Positions 37,019-46,519 of a DNA stretch of 64,000 nt are shown here, one piece after another. The notes under the pieces are model-generated. The model was not told where the DNA came from. It saw only the letters and a list, made by a program, of their open reading frames with translations, and ran no database searches. The DNA is taken from assembly GCF_000187245.1 (NCBI RefSeq), contig NC_027862.1, positions 248,001 to 312,000 on the forward strand, given 5' to 3'. The position numbers and the translations under genes are program-made. Source of the stretch: Ogataea parapolymorpha DL-1. Its lineage: Eukaryota; Ascomycota; Pichiomycetes; Pichiales; Pichiaceae. Within the stretch, counting starts at the first letter, position 1, and every line of letters begins with the position of its first letter.

Positions 37019-37156
37019 GAAATTGCAACAGGGAGTTTTTTTCCTTGCAATTTTCATTTTGTACGCGTTTTGCCAACTAGCCACGGTGCACCGCCTCATG
37101 TCTATCCTCAAGATAAAATTACTAATCTAGAATAAAAAATCATTTTATCTTTCAAG

Positions 37157-38131
37157 ATGTTGACTGCGACTGCCCAACGTCTGACAAACACTCATCTTCC
37201 CACTCCAGAGCCAGAACATTGTCCTGGTCCTGAAAGTGAGAACGCTGGAAAGTCGGATGCCTGCGCTGGATGCGCTAACAAGGAGATTTGCGAGTCTTTG
37301 CCCAAAGGACCGGATCCCGATTTGCCCTTGATAAACAAACGTCTTGCAAATATACACCACAAAGTTCTGGTGCTGTCTGGAAAAGGAGGCGTGGGGAAAT
37401 CTACTTTTACGTCGATGCTTTCGTGGGCACTTGCTGCCGATCCAGGGCTAGAAATAGGTGCCATGGATTTGGATATTTGCGGGCCGTCCCTCCCCAAAAT
37501 GCTTGGTTGCGAGAATGAATCCATCCACGCGTCGAACTCAGGATGGTCACCTGTGTACATTAGTGACAATCTCGGAATGATGTCCATACAATTTTTGCTT
37601 CCGAAGGAGGATTCCGCCATCATCTGGAGAGGTGCGAAAAAAAACGGTTTGATAAAGCAGTTCCTCAAGGACGTCGATTGGGGCCAGCTCGATTACCTGG
37701 TTATTGACACGCCTCCAGGAACCTCAGATGAACACTTGTCTGTCACGAACTACATGAAAGACGCTGGAATAGATGGAGCATTGATTGTTACTACGCCGCA
37801 AGAAGTTGCATTGTTGGATGTTCGCAAAGAGATCGATTTCTGTCGCAAGGCCGGCGTGAAAGTGCTGGGAATCGTGGAGAATATGTCTGGGTTTGTGTGT
37901 CCGAATTGCGGTGGTGAGTCCAAGATTTTCAAGCCAACCACAGGAGGCGGAGAACGGCTTGCCAAGGAGATGGGATTGAAGTTTTTGGGCAGTGTTCCGT
38001 TGGACCCCCGTATTGGAAGAAGCTGCGATTCAGGAGAAAGCTTTTTAGATTTATACCCGGACTCGCCGGCTTGCGAGGCCATTCTCGATGTCGTCGACGC
38101 GCTTAGGGACGAGATTGAATCCGAAAATTAA
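37157..38131 (+). CDS. NBP35: Cytosolic Fe-S cluster scaffold Nbp35
   Basis: 324 aa (S. cerevisiae 328). With Cfd1 it assembles 4Fe-4S clusters for cytosolic and nuclear proteins. The N-terminal ferredoxin-like motif Cys22-x13-Cys36-x2-Cys39-x5-Cys45 separates Nbp35 from Cfd1. The deviant Walker A Gly-Lys-Gly-Gly-Val-Gly-Lys-Ser-Thr is at about 74-82. The bridging cluster motif Cys-Pro-Asn-Cys is near 251-254. [10 protein letters not shown] is intact. It is divergent from ISW1 and converges on NUP145 (24-bp gap), with which it is also neighbour in S. cerevisiae. Confidence 0.97.
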   Translation: MLTATAQRLTNTHLPTPEPEHCPGPESENAGKSDACAGCANKEICESLPKGPDPDLPLINKRLANIHHKVLVLSGKGGVGKSTFTSMLSWALAADPGLEIGAMDLDICGPSLPKMLGCENESIHASNSGWSPVYISDNLGMMSIQFLLPKEDSAIIWRGAKKNGLIKQFLKDVDWGQLDYLVIDTPPGTSDEHLSVTNYMKDAGIDGALIVTTPQEVALLDVRKEIDFCRKAGVKVLGIVENMSGFVCPNCGGESKIFKPTTGGGERLAKEMGLKFLGSVPLDPRIGRSCDSGESFLDLYPDSPACEAILDVVDALRDEIESEN

Positions 38132-38155
38132 TTAATTAATTGCATCTATCGTTAT

Positions 38156-41100
38156 CTATTTAGCAGGAAGTCTGCTTTTCAAGTAGTTCATCTCGCTGGA
38201 CGGAAGATCCAGACTCAGTAGCTGCTGCTCGTTATAGTCGAGCGACAAGTCAAATATGAGACGAATCACCTCTCTGTACATCAGAGTCTTTGCGATTCTG
38301 GCCTTTGGATTAGATTCGCGTAGAAGAACTAATCCGTTGAGAAGCTTTTTGGTGTGAGTCTTGATAGCGTTCTCGTCACTGTTCTTCTTGAGCTGGATAT
38401 ATTCGTAGTATATCTGAGCACCAATCACCCAGTCAGACAAAGTTTTGAATTTGAGAAGCAGTTTCTCCAGTTCGTCGAGGTTGGCATTGGCAATGACAAA
38501 TTCCGGTGCAACGTCACTCAAGGTCAGTTTGTGCGCCTCGTCCAGCGATCCTGCCTCCACCAGCGCCCACACAGCCCTTACGGAATCCCCATCCTTTTCA
38601 AATCTCCTGGACCTGGCCTGGTGAAGAATAGACTTCGGAAGTCTGTAAGTCTCGTGCAGAGTATCGAGTCTCATGTCATTATCCAAAAATCTAAATGAGT
38701 CAATATTTAGTTTGATCAGACTCGAGATCTCGGACTCGGAGAGCGCATCATCACTCAAATGTTCCAAGACAAATAAGGCCTCTTCGTAGTATTCCTGTGA
38801 GGCAAGTTTCTGGCTCAATTGGAGAATCACGTTGTCAATATTTGACAAATTCAAAATGCTGTTCAGCTTTTTAAATAGCAGGAACTGCGTCTCGTTGTCG
38901 TAGTGGAGAAGAACGGTAGAGGGAGACTTCATAAGCTTGAATGCGAGATAATACTTGTCTTGCGCACTTGGGGCAACCCATAGCTTTGACTCGTGGTCAA
39001 TCACCTCGTTAATCAGTTCGCTGATGCTGCGGTTTGTGTCCCCGTATTTCAGTTGCATCAAAAGAACAGTCGGCCACGAAAGCCCTTTCAAATGCGGCAC
39101 AATGTCATTAGATAGTGTGTATCCTGCCAAAAGCTTGTAAACTTTCAGCACTGGAGCAGGAATATACTGGAGTGTAGAGGTGGATTCCCATTCTTTTAGC
39201 TGTGCTTTTGATAGTCTTCTAACGGATGGATCGTTTGAGTCTATTAGTGTCAGAAGAACAGACAGGTGGTTGTTTGAGGATTCCATTGCTGTCATTACTG
39301 CTTTCAGTATATCGCCGGAACAAATGTGCAAATATGTTCTTTCAAGAGCATCTGATTTGGAGGCTTCCAGCAGCTTGCTAATTTCTGGCAAGCTGTGATC
39401 GTGCAGCCAGTCAATTAACAATTCGCGGCGTTGCAGATCGATGAATGTTTTTCTCAGCTGTGGTTTGCCTGCGTACGCATCCAATTCAGCCTGTCCAAGG
39501 AATGACTCGCAGTATTTGTCATCGAACAGTCGCGCAATCAGGTCCCAAAATTTGAACTCGCTTGAGTTCCTGTAAATGTTGAGAATGGACTGTAGCGAAA
39601 CGTCTTCATCAGGCTTGATCAAAGGATATGAGTTTTCTCTTGCTGTGACTTTCATCTGGCGCATTTCGGCCGCCAGAACACTTTTCAACGTCCGCAAATC
39701 CTCAGAGCGTACTGGCTTCATCTCCACTCTCTTGCGTTTGTGCGAGTCCCTATTGAAAAACAGTTCGTTCACACTTTTGGCAGACACGTCCATTTTCTTC
39801 GAATAATCATATTCGTTGCTGAAGACAGACTCAAACCCGGACGCCAGCTCCAACTGTTGGCTCCAGTTATCGCTAGTCTCGAACTTGGCCTCCCTCTTGA
39901 GAACCGTCATATCGATTTCTTCTAACTCTGGCTCGTATGCGCGCACATGCACCAGATCTTCGAAAACTGGGTCCTCAGGAAGAACCTCGTCTTCCATGTC
40001 GCTGACGTCATTGTCTGGCTCCGGCACGTCCACTTGAATGTAGTCTTCCTGGCTGAGGTCTATGCTGTCCTCCATGTTTGCGTCTTCCGGCTCTGCGGTC
40101 CATCCGCCAGGAACAGCCTCCAGGTCGCCAGTGTACGAGGATATGCGTCTGAATGCCTCTTTTTTCTCCGTCTGTTTGCGTTTCTCGCGCTGGTTCTCGC
40201 TCTCTAATTGTATTTTGAATCGCTGCACAAGCTGCGGATCGTCTTCGTCCTCGTCAACAAGTCCCCAAATACTGAAATGGTCGACCTTGAAAGTGTACGT
40301 TCCTGTAATTGGATCGTAGTTGACGAACGCCATTCCCGGAGTACTTTTCAGTCGATTTATATGCGCAGAAACTTCGGGAGCAGAAGGATCAGTAATTCGC
40401 GTCTTGGTCGCCTTATCAAAAGGATAGCATTTCTCCAGACTTATCACGGCAGGCACATTCATTCCATTTCCGGGTGAAGGCTTGTCTGTTCCGTCAGGAT
40501 AAACTTGCACTATTCTTGGTCTGAAAACAATGTGTACGCCTAAAAGCTGATCCAGTCTGCTGTGGAATGCCGACAAGTCGACAGGATAGGAGAACGAGAC
40601 CTGGCCGAATCCTCTGCATCCAGCGGTGAAGTTCTGCACATGCATCAGGTCCTGCTGTGTCATTTTTGAGAGCTCCTCAATTGAAGGCGAGCACCAGTAG
40701 CCTTCGGGGATGTTTGAAGAGCTGGCGTCCTGCTCGGCTGGTACAGGCGATTTCAGCAGCTTGTCTTCCTGTCTAAGGAATGAAGGTTTGAAATTGGACA
40801 CAACACGCATGAAACCGTTTGGCCTTGATACTTCCTTGCCAAGAAGCACCTCGTCTGGGTTAATCTCGTAGTAGTTTTTGTGCGTTCCTTTAGGATTTCG
40901 AATTACCAGCTTTCTGAAATCGGACTTTGGCAGCGAAACAGAGTCCTCTGAGAACGGAACAGGGTCTATTCTGGGTCTTTTGGTCTCGTGCGCCTTGTCG
41001 GACGTGAAAATACCCGTCACCGTCTCCATTGGGTACTTGAGAGTGCTCGAAAACGGTTTTGAGAGACGGCCCAGAAAAGACAGAGACGAGGCGTGCTCCT

Positions 41101-41404
41101 TGGTGTCGTACGACGCTATCGAGGAGGCAGACCTCCTCCGTTTCAGCTGCGTGTCTGTGTGGGAAACGCGTGAAGTCAACGCCCGCGGCATCTCAGATTC
41201 TTGTGCGGACGCCGACGCGATGTTGACTCCATATGGGCTCGAGGACGGCTGGTTTTGCTGATTTTGCTGCGTTTGCTGGGTCTGCTGCCCCCCAAAAAGC
41301 GCGTTGCTCGTAGTCTGCCCCGTGCTCTGAGAGTTCCCAAAGATGTTTGGTTTTGACGTGCTGCCAAAACTAAACCCATTGGACTGGGTGGTGGAGCCGA
41401 CCAT
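38156..41404 (-). CDS. NUP145: Self-cleaving nucleoporin Nup145 precursor with a short FG region
   Basis: 1082 aa (S. cerevisiae 1317). The precursor cleaves itself into Nup145N, a Nup98-type protein, and Nup145C, a Nup96-type Y-complex scaffold. The autoprotease site His-Phe-Ser is at 376-378, at the end of the Nup98 domain (about 230-380) and followed by Ile-Trp-Gly-Leu. The C-terminal part (about 705 aa) is helical scaffold with an acidic linker at about 410-500. The N-terminal FG region is only about 60 residues with three Phe-Gly dipeptides and a Gln-rich run, far shorter than in other Nup98 relatives. The downstream stop of RPA190 lies 78 bp upstream, leaving no room for more exons unless one is hidden. 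Confidence 0.93.
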   Translation of the reverse strand: MVGSTTQSNGFSFGSTSKPNIFGNSQSTGQTTSNALFGGQQTQQTQQNQQNQPSSSPYGVNIASASAQESEMPRALTSRVSHTDTQLKRRRSASSIASYDTKEHASSLSFLGRLSKPFSSTLKYPMETVTGIFTSDKAHETKRPRIDPVPFSEDSVSLPKSDFRKLVIRNPKGTHKNYYEINPDEVLLGKEVSRPNGFMRVVSNFKPSFLRQEDKLLKSPVPAEQDASSSNIPEGYWCSPSIEELSKMTQQDLMHVQNFTAGCRGFGQVSFSYPVDLSAFHSRLDQLLGVHIVFRPRIVQVYPDGTDKPSPGNGMNVPAVISLEKCYPFDKATKTRITDPSAPEVSAHINRLKSTPGMAFVNYDPITGTYTFKVDHFSIWGLVDEDEDDPQLVQRFKIQLESENQREKRKQTEKKEAFRRISSYTGDLEAVPGGWTAEPEDANMEDSIDLSQEDYIQVDVPEPDNDVSDMEDEVLPEDPVFEDLVHVRAYEPELEEIDMTVLKREAKFETSDNWSQQLELASGFESVFSNEYDYSKKMDVSAKSVNELFFNRDSHKRKRVEMKPVRSEDLRTLKSVLAAEMRQMKVTARENSYPLIKPDEDVSLQSILNIYRNSSEFKFWDLIARLFDDKYCESFLGQAELDAYAGKPQLRKTFIDLQRRELLIDWLHDHSLPEISKLLEASKSDALERTYLHICSGDILKAVMTAMESSNNHLSVLLTLIDSNDPSVRRLSKAQLKEWESTSTLQYIPAPVLKVYKLLAGYTLSNDIVPHLKGLSWPTVLLMQLKYGDTNRSISELINEVIDHESKLWVAPSAQDKYYLAFKLMKSPSTVLLHYDNETQFLLFKKLNSILNLSNIDNVILQLSQKLASQEYYEEALFVLEHLSDDALSESEISSLIKLNIDSFRFLDNDMRLDTLHETYRLPKSILHQARSRRFEKDGDSVRAVWALVEAGSLDEAHKLTLSDVAPEFVIANANLDELEKLLLKFKTLSDWVIGAQIYYEYIQLKKNSDENAIKTHTKKLLNGLVLLRESNPKARIAKTLMYREVIRLIFDLSLDYNEQQLLSLDLPSSEMNYLKSRLPAK

Positions 41405-41481
41405 GAATATTAAAATAATGTTTGTTTATTCAAAAATTTGTCTAATTATTTTTCTACACAGAATTGTGTGTGGCAGAATTT

Positions 41482-44400
41482 TCATGCAACTGGCATTTTA
41501 GCCATCACGTCGAAGCTGCCGGTTCCGACGTTGTTGAGCTTTCCGATGACAATCCGCGCAGAAGGCGACTGCAGCTCCTCGCGGTCGTTGTCCAGGACCG
41601 CCTTGGTCAGGAACTGACACGTCGTCTCGTACGACATCTTAGTAAACGACGATGTGGACGAGTCGATGCCCTGTCTATTGAACGCAAGATACGTGCCCTC
41701 TCTCGTCATGTAGTCGGCGATCAGGTCGAGGTGTCTGGACGAGACAGAGATGGCATACCGTCCAAACACGTTGTTGACCTCATTGACAATGGTGTTTCTG
41801 GCGGCCTCGACACCGTATGTGCGTAGCACGGCAGCAATGTCGTTGGAACGGATGTCGTTGACGTTGATAAACGCGTCGTGCTCCCACATGGCGCCGAAAT
41901 TGACACCCTCGGTGACCAGAATACGCTTGCCCTGCTCGTTTTCTGGATGCAGACATCTTCCGATGCCGCTCACCTCGCGCACCACCACAGCCTTGCAAAC
42001 GGCCTCGATAATGTTCACCATGAGCAATTTCTGCGTGTCGGCGCTCAGCTCGAGCTTGAAATCGCACCACGAGCCGTGCTCGTCATCGTAATTAAACTGG
42101 CTCACAAAGTTGTGGTTGATGATCACCTCTTGCTGTCTCTCGCGAGCAGCCTTGGACATATTTTCCTTCACGAGGTTGGACTTGGCCGCGTCGACGTCCA
42201 TTTTGTCGTCTTCGTCGTCGGACTCGGACTCGGACCCCGACGAGCTGTCGTCGAGCAGCGACTCGTCGTCGGACTTCTCTGCGCGACGCATGGTCTCCAC
42301 TTCCTCGTCGTCGGGACCGTCGTACGAGACGGCCTGCTTCGTGTTGCTCTTGAGCTTTTCGTCGTCGGCATCCTCGTCGACAACGGCCGTCGTCTGTGCG
42401 CCGAGCTCTGTCTGTGAGCGTGCCACGGCCTTGCCAACGGCCGGCAGCGACTCGCTCGTGGCCTTTTTCTGCTTCTTCACCTCCTTGATGATGGCCGTCT
42501 CGAGCGCCTGGATGAATTTCGTCTTGATCACGTGCTCCAGCTCCTCCTTGGTGACGTCGTACTCCTGTTCGTAGTCGGAGCAGTCGAAGAAGCGCATGTT
42601 GATCTCGTACGAGCGTGCTGCCTGTGCACCCGTGCTGCCTGTCGTCTCCACCACAGACACGTCGCTGATGAACTCGGAGAACCTGATTTTAGTGATCGAC
42701 TTGCAGAACGCGTCGGCAGCGGCGTCGTCGACGTCGTCGAGGATCGGCAGCGTCATCTGCGGCGTCTTGATCGACGCCGACGCCGTCATCACGATCTCTC
42801 GCAAACGCGGAATACCGAGCGTCACGTTCGCTGCGCCGTGGCCCGCAAAGTGGAACGTGTTGAGCGTCATTTGCGTCGACGGCTCGCCGATCGACTGCGA
42901 TGCAACAATGCCCACGGCCTCGCCCGGGTTCACGAGCGACCGCATGTACTTGAGCTGCATCAGCGCCTTGAACTTCTTCTGCGTCAGTCCGCCTCTAGTC
43001 TTGGCGTCTTTACCCGAAACAAACAGGTGCTGGTTCTCCTCAATGAATTTATCGAGCTCGTCCTCGAATTTGTCCGAAACAGAGCCCAGATACTTGCTTG
43101 GGTTGTACACCGAGACCGTCGGGTCGTACTTGAGGCTCTGTGCGTAGTGCGGCAGTGCAGCCTGTTTTTTGAGCTGCTTGCGGAACTTTTTGTTGTATGA
43201 CACCGCTGTCTCGGTGTCTAAGTTGTCGATCGATGATGGACTGTATTTTTGCAACAGCGAGTTGTAGTTCTCAAGGAAGAACTTGAACTGGTGCATGTAT
43301 GACTCCTTGGTGACATCGATCGAGTCACCGCCGTATAGGAACTGGATCAGCGTGCCGTCGGCGTTTCTGATCGTGTTGTCGTACGAAACGTGCACTCCTT
43401 CCAGCTGTTTGGTCAGACAACGCTGCAAATAGCCAGAGTTGGCCGTCTTGACAGCAGTGTCGATCAGACCCTCTCTGCCGGCCATACAGTGGAAATAGTA
43501 CTCCTGCGGACGGATTCCTGAATAAAACCGGTTCTTGATGTAACCGCCAGCTCGCACATCGGTCTCGAACGGCTTGAAGCATGGCAGCGTCTTGCCCGAC
43601 ACCATCACCGGCACTCTGCGGCCCTCTAAAGCCTGTTGGCCCAAAAGACACATGATTTGCGACACGTTCACGTTCGAACCCTTGGCTCCCGACAGAGCCA
43701 TCGTTTGCATGGCGTTCGCAGGGAACTTCTTCATCGTTCCTGCCGGCACACACTGCGACACCACCTTCGACGTGATCGCGTTGACCTTGGACTGTGCGAC
43801 CGCGTCCAGAATAGCCAACTTGCCGTCGTCGCGCAGAATCTCCTCCATCCGTCTCAAAAACTCCGGGTCGTCCACCCTGACCTCACGGTCGAGATTCGTC
43901 ACCTCGGCAGCGGCAATACGACCAATGTCAGAACTCTCCTCCAACAGACTGCTTCTCCACTTGTTTCCGTCCTCAGTCAGCTTCAGATCGTCCATACCAC
44001 ACGTCAGCCCCATCATCATGTTGTAGTTCGTGAACAGTCGTCCCAGCACAGATAGCGCCTTTCCTGCCACCGTCGGGCCGTAAACCTCATGCAGCGAGTG
44101 AATGAATCCGTACTGAGACGCACCGTACTGCGACTTGTCCAGGATTCCGCACAGAAGCTCGCCGTTCTGGAACAGCACCTCGTTTTCGCGAGATCCGTCG
44201 CCCCAGTACTCGTTCTTGATCTTATTTTTGGACCTGAGATTGATACCCGGCAACTCCTGCGGCTTGATGTTGAGCAAAATCGTGGTGATCACCTGCTTGC
44301 CCGTCCACAGCGGCTGCGGCTTTATCACGGCAGGCGCAACGGTCACAAGCCGCAAACTGGTCGAGTGCCCGTCCTCGGGCCGTATACACCCGTACACCAG

Positions 44401-46377
44401 CTGCTGGTACTTGTCTCTGGTGAAGAAGGTGTCCTTGCTGGTAAGCCAGACACCTGCAGAAATGTGGTCCTGGATCAGTCCTCTCACGGGCGAACCTGCG
44501 GTCGGCGTCAGGTACTGCGAGTCGGTGTTGGCGAGGTTGAAAGCCTCGGCACGCGCATTCTCGTTCTGCGGGAAGTGCATGTTCATCTCGTCTCCGTCAA
44601 AGTCGGCATTGTAGGCTCCGGTATTGGCATAATGCAGCCGCAGCGTCTTCTCACCCGGCAGCACTCTGACCTTGTGGCCCATCATCGACGCCTTGTGCAG
44701 TGTTGGCTGTCTATTCATGATCACCACGTCGTTATTTCTGATGTGTCTGTACACTTTTTTGTTAACCACGTCCGAGCCGTTGGACGGGGTGAGCAGCTGT
44801 TTGGCAATGGCCGTTCTCTGCTCCAAACTCATGCCCACCAGAGACACGAGGCTGCCGTCTTCATTTTGCACTTGCAGTGCTCCAGGCCATCTGTCTGGCC
44901 CGTTAATGACGGCCTGTCTGAGCTCGGCCACGTTGTGGACGGTAACTGGCTCGGGATACGTGAGTTTCTTGGCGAAAACGGGCGGAACGCCGATCTCGTT
45001 GGTCTCGATCATCGGGTCTGGAGAAATGACCGACCGCGCCGCGTAGTTCACACGTTTTCCCATCATGTGCTTTCTGAACAATCCTTCCTTCTTCTCGAGC
45101 GCCTGCTTGATTCCCGGGTGCGCGGTGTTGCTATTTTGGTTCTGGTTCTTGGTGGAGTCGATAAATCCGTTGACGTCGTTCTGCAGCGTGACAAATGCAT
45201 TCATCAGCCGGTTGAAAATGATCTTGCGGTCCTCTGTGCTGATTTCCTTGCTCAGGACCGAAAACTGCTCGTTTAGGTCTCTGATCATCAGAGAGGTGGT
45301 GAGAATTTTCGACAGCAGTTCGTTTTGGGAGTTCTCGTGAACCTCGTCGCCAAGCTTAGAGGGAAGACGGAAGCGCGTTGGTGGCACCACAAGAGCGTGG
45401 ATGAAGAACATGTCGGCGGAAACAGGCGACCTGCTCAACGGCCGAGAGTGGAACAGCAGGTCCATCACTTTCTGCTCCGTCTTAAACACTTTTCTCAGAA
45501 TGTTGCGGACCTCCGTGGACAAAACATATTTGGAGCCCTCCCTTGGCTGAGAGTAAGGATCTGTGTCCGGCTGCTTGTCTTTAGACCCGTTCTTCAACAT
45601 ATCCTGTCTCTTGACCCCCTTGATTCTATTGTTGGTCAGCTGCTTGTCCTTAAGACCCAGCTCGAAGATTTTCGAAAACCCGTCTTTTCTGAATTGTGGC
45701 GAGTACATTCCACAGTTGTCGCATCTCGGCCTGCTCAATATATGCTTGTAGAAATCGTGAATCAAAGCTTTTCTCTCTTCTGCAACCGTAGCCGTCATGA
45801 CGCCCCTCTCCGTGGTGCGGCCCTCAGAGAGCGCCTTCGCAATGCTTATTTCGACAAACTCTTGTCTCTTGTCCATCAGCTCTTTGTCGGACTTGCTGTT
45901 GACGGCTACTGGACCATCGTCTTCAATAGCCTCATCCTCATTCAATTCGGCATCCGAGCGCATGTTGTCCAGCTCCAGAGCCTCTAGCAACAGCCCGTAT
46001 TGGATCAGTCGCAGTTTACATTCGTACTTGTGCACCTCCGTGGCTCTGAGTCTAAAATGGTGGCAGTATAGACAGGAAGACCTCAGAAATATGTACATTT
46101 GGTTGAAAAACAGAGGGTTGTAGACAGGAATCGGCAGCTCTATGTGACCCTGGTGGCCCGGACAGTACTTATCGTCCAGCCCACAGGTGGCACACAGGTT
46201 CTTGAGAAAGGCTCCAAGACTCAGATCGTACAGACCCCCGGGCACTGGGTGTCCTAGATTGTCAAACACCGTGGGATTGGTGATCTGTTTGGCAGATAGT
46301 TTGCGAACATCGGAGGTAGTGAGCACCCCAAAGTCGACCGACTCTATCTGGGACCCAACTGGCTTGGCAATGTTCAT
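41482..46377 (-). CDS. RPA190: RNA polymerase I largest subunit A190
   Basis: 1631 aa from the ATG at 46377, where Met-Asn-Ile-Ala-Lys-Pro-Val-Gly-Ser matches the known family start. The upstream ten codons begin with TTG. It makes 35S pre-rRNA in the nucleolus. The clamp zinc region Cys-x2-Cys ... Cys-Pro-Gly-His-Gln-Gly-His is at about 60-75. The Mg-binding loop Asn-Ala-Asp-Phe-Asp-Gly-Asp is at about 588-594. A trigger-loop region follows at about 1170. The Asp/Glu/Ser-rich jaw insertion (about 1385-1435) typical of A190 is present. An RRPE-like element lies upstream. Confidence 0.97.
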   Translation of the reverse strand: MNIAKPVGSQIESVDFGVLTTSDVRKLSAKQITNPTVFDNLGHPVPGGLYDLSLGAFLKNLCATCGLDDKYCPGHQGHIELPIPVYNPLFFNQMYIFLRSSCLYCHHFRLRATEVHKYECKLRLIQYGLLLEALELDNMRSDAELNEDEAIEDDGPVAVNSKSDKELMDKRQEFVEISIAKALSEGRTTERGVMTATVAEERKALIHDFYKHILSRPRCDNCGMYSPQFRKDGFSKIFELGLKDKQLTNNRIKGVKRQDMLKNGSKDKQPDTDPYSQPREGSKYVLSTEVRNILRKVFKTEQKVMDLLFHSRPLSRSPVSADMFFIHALVVPPTRFRLPSKLGDEVHENSQNELLSKILTTSLMIRDLNEQFSVLSKEISTEDRKIIFNRLMNAFVTLQNDVNGFIDSTKNQNQNSNTAHPGIKQALEKKEGLFRKHMMGKRVNYAARSVISPDPMIETNEIGVPPVFAKKLTYPEPVTVHNVAELRQAVINGPDRWPGALQVQNEDGSLVSLVGMSLEQRTAIAKQLLTPSNGSDVVNKKVYRHIRNNDVVIMNRQPTLHKASMMGHKVRVLPGEKTLRLHYANTGAYNADFDGDEMNMHFPQNENARAEAFNLANTDSQYLTPTAGSPVRGLIQDHISAGVWLTSKDTFFTRDKYQQLVYGCIRPEDGHSTSLRLVTVAPAVIKPQPLWTGKQVITTILLNIKPQELPGINLRSKNKIKNEYWGDGSRENEVLFQNGELLCGILDKSQYGASQYGFIHSLHEVYGPTVAGKALSVLGRLFTNYNMMMGLTCGMDDLKLTEDGNKWRSSLLEESSDIGRIAAAEVTNLDREVRVDDPEFLRRMEEILRDDGKLAILDAVAQSKVNAITSKVVSQCVPAGTMKKFPANAMQTMALSGAKGSNVNVSQIMCLLGQQALEGRRVPVMVSGKTLPCFKPFETDVRAGGYIKNRFYSGIRPQEYYFHCMAGREGLIDTAVKTANSGYLQRCLTKQLEGVHVSYDNTIRNADGTLIQFLYGGDSIDVTKESYMHQFKFFLENYNSLLQKYSPSSIDNLDTETAVSYNKKFRKQLKKQAALPHYAQSLKYDPTVSVYNPSKYLGSVSDKFEDELDKFIEENQHLFVSGKDAKTRGGLTQKKFKALMQLKYMRSLVNPGEAVGIVASQSIGEPSTQMTLNTFHFAGHGAANVTLGIPRLREIVMTASASIKTPQMTLPILDDVDDAAADAFCKSITKIRFSEFISDVSVVETTGSTGAQAARSYEINMRFFDCSDYEQEYDVTKEELEHVIKTKFIQALETAIIKEVKKQKKATSESLPAVGKAVARSQTELGAQTTAVVDEDADDEKLKSNTKQAVSYDGPDDEEVETMRRAEKSDDESLLDDSSSGSESESDDEDDKMDVDAAKSNLVKENMSKAARERQQEVIINHNFVSQFNYDDEHGSWCDFKLELSADTQKLLMVNIIEAVCKAVVVREVSGIGRCLHPENEQGKRILVTEGVNFGAMWEHDAFINVNDIRSNDIAAVLRTYGVEAARNTIVNEVNNVFGRYAISVSSRHLDLIADYMTREGTYLAFNRQGIDSSTSSFTKMSYETTCQFLTKAVLDNDREELQSPSARIVIGKLNNVGTGSFDVMAKMPVA

Positions 46378-46453
46378 GATGATCTGCCTTTTGGAATCCT
46401 GAATCAATAATTAAAAAAAAATACAAAAAATATCTGAAATTTTTTTATCACCT

Positions 46454-46464
46454 AAAAATTTTCA
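46454..46464 (-). promoter_or_regulatory. RRPE-type element upstream of RPA190
   Basis: Read on the minus strand, TGAAAATTTTT lies 77-87 bp before the RPA190 ATG, and a second T-rich TGAAAT-like stretch is at about 46434. RRPE is the promoter motif of ribosome-biogenesis genes in yeasts. The match to the consensus is exact, but such AT-rich strings also occur by chance. Confidence 0.5.
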
Positions 46465-46519
46465 ATCCGGGTAATATGTATTATAAACGCAGCAGAGACT
46501 TCGTAGCAGGACTAGTAGT

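Noticed and set aside
37019..37099. Upstream ATG of ISW1 at 37099
   Set aside because: The 27 extra residues look like translated leader; the Pro/Ser-rich start at 37018 fits better.
44089..45276. 395-codon plus-strand frame antisense to RPA190
   Set aside because: It lies entirely within the conserved Pol I large subunit; His/Leu/Val-rich composition is typical of antisense translation.
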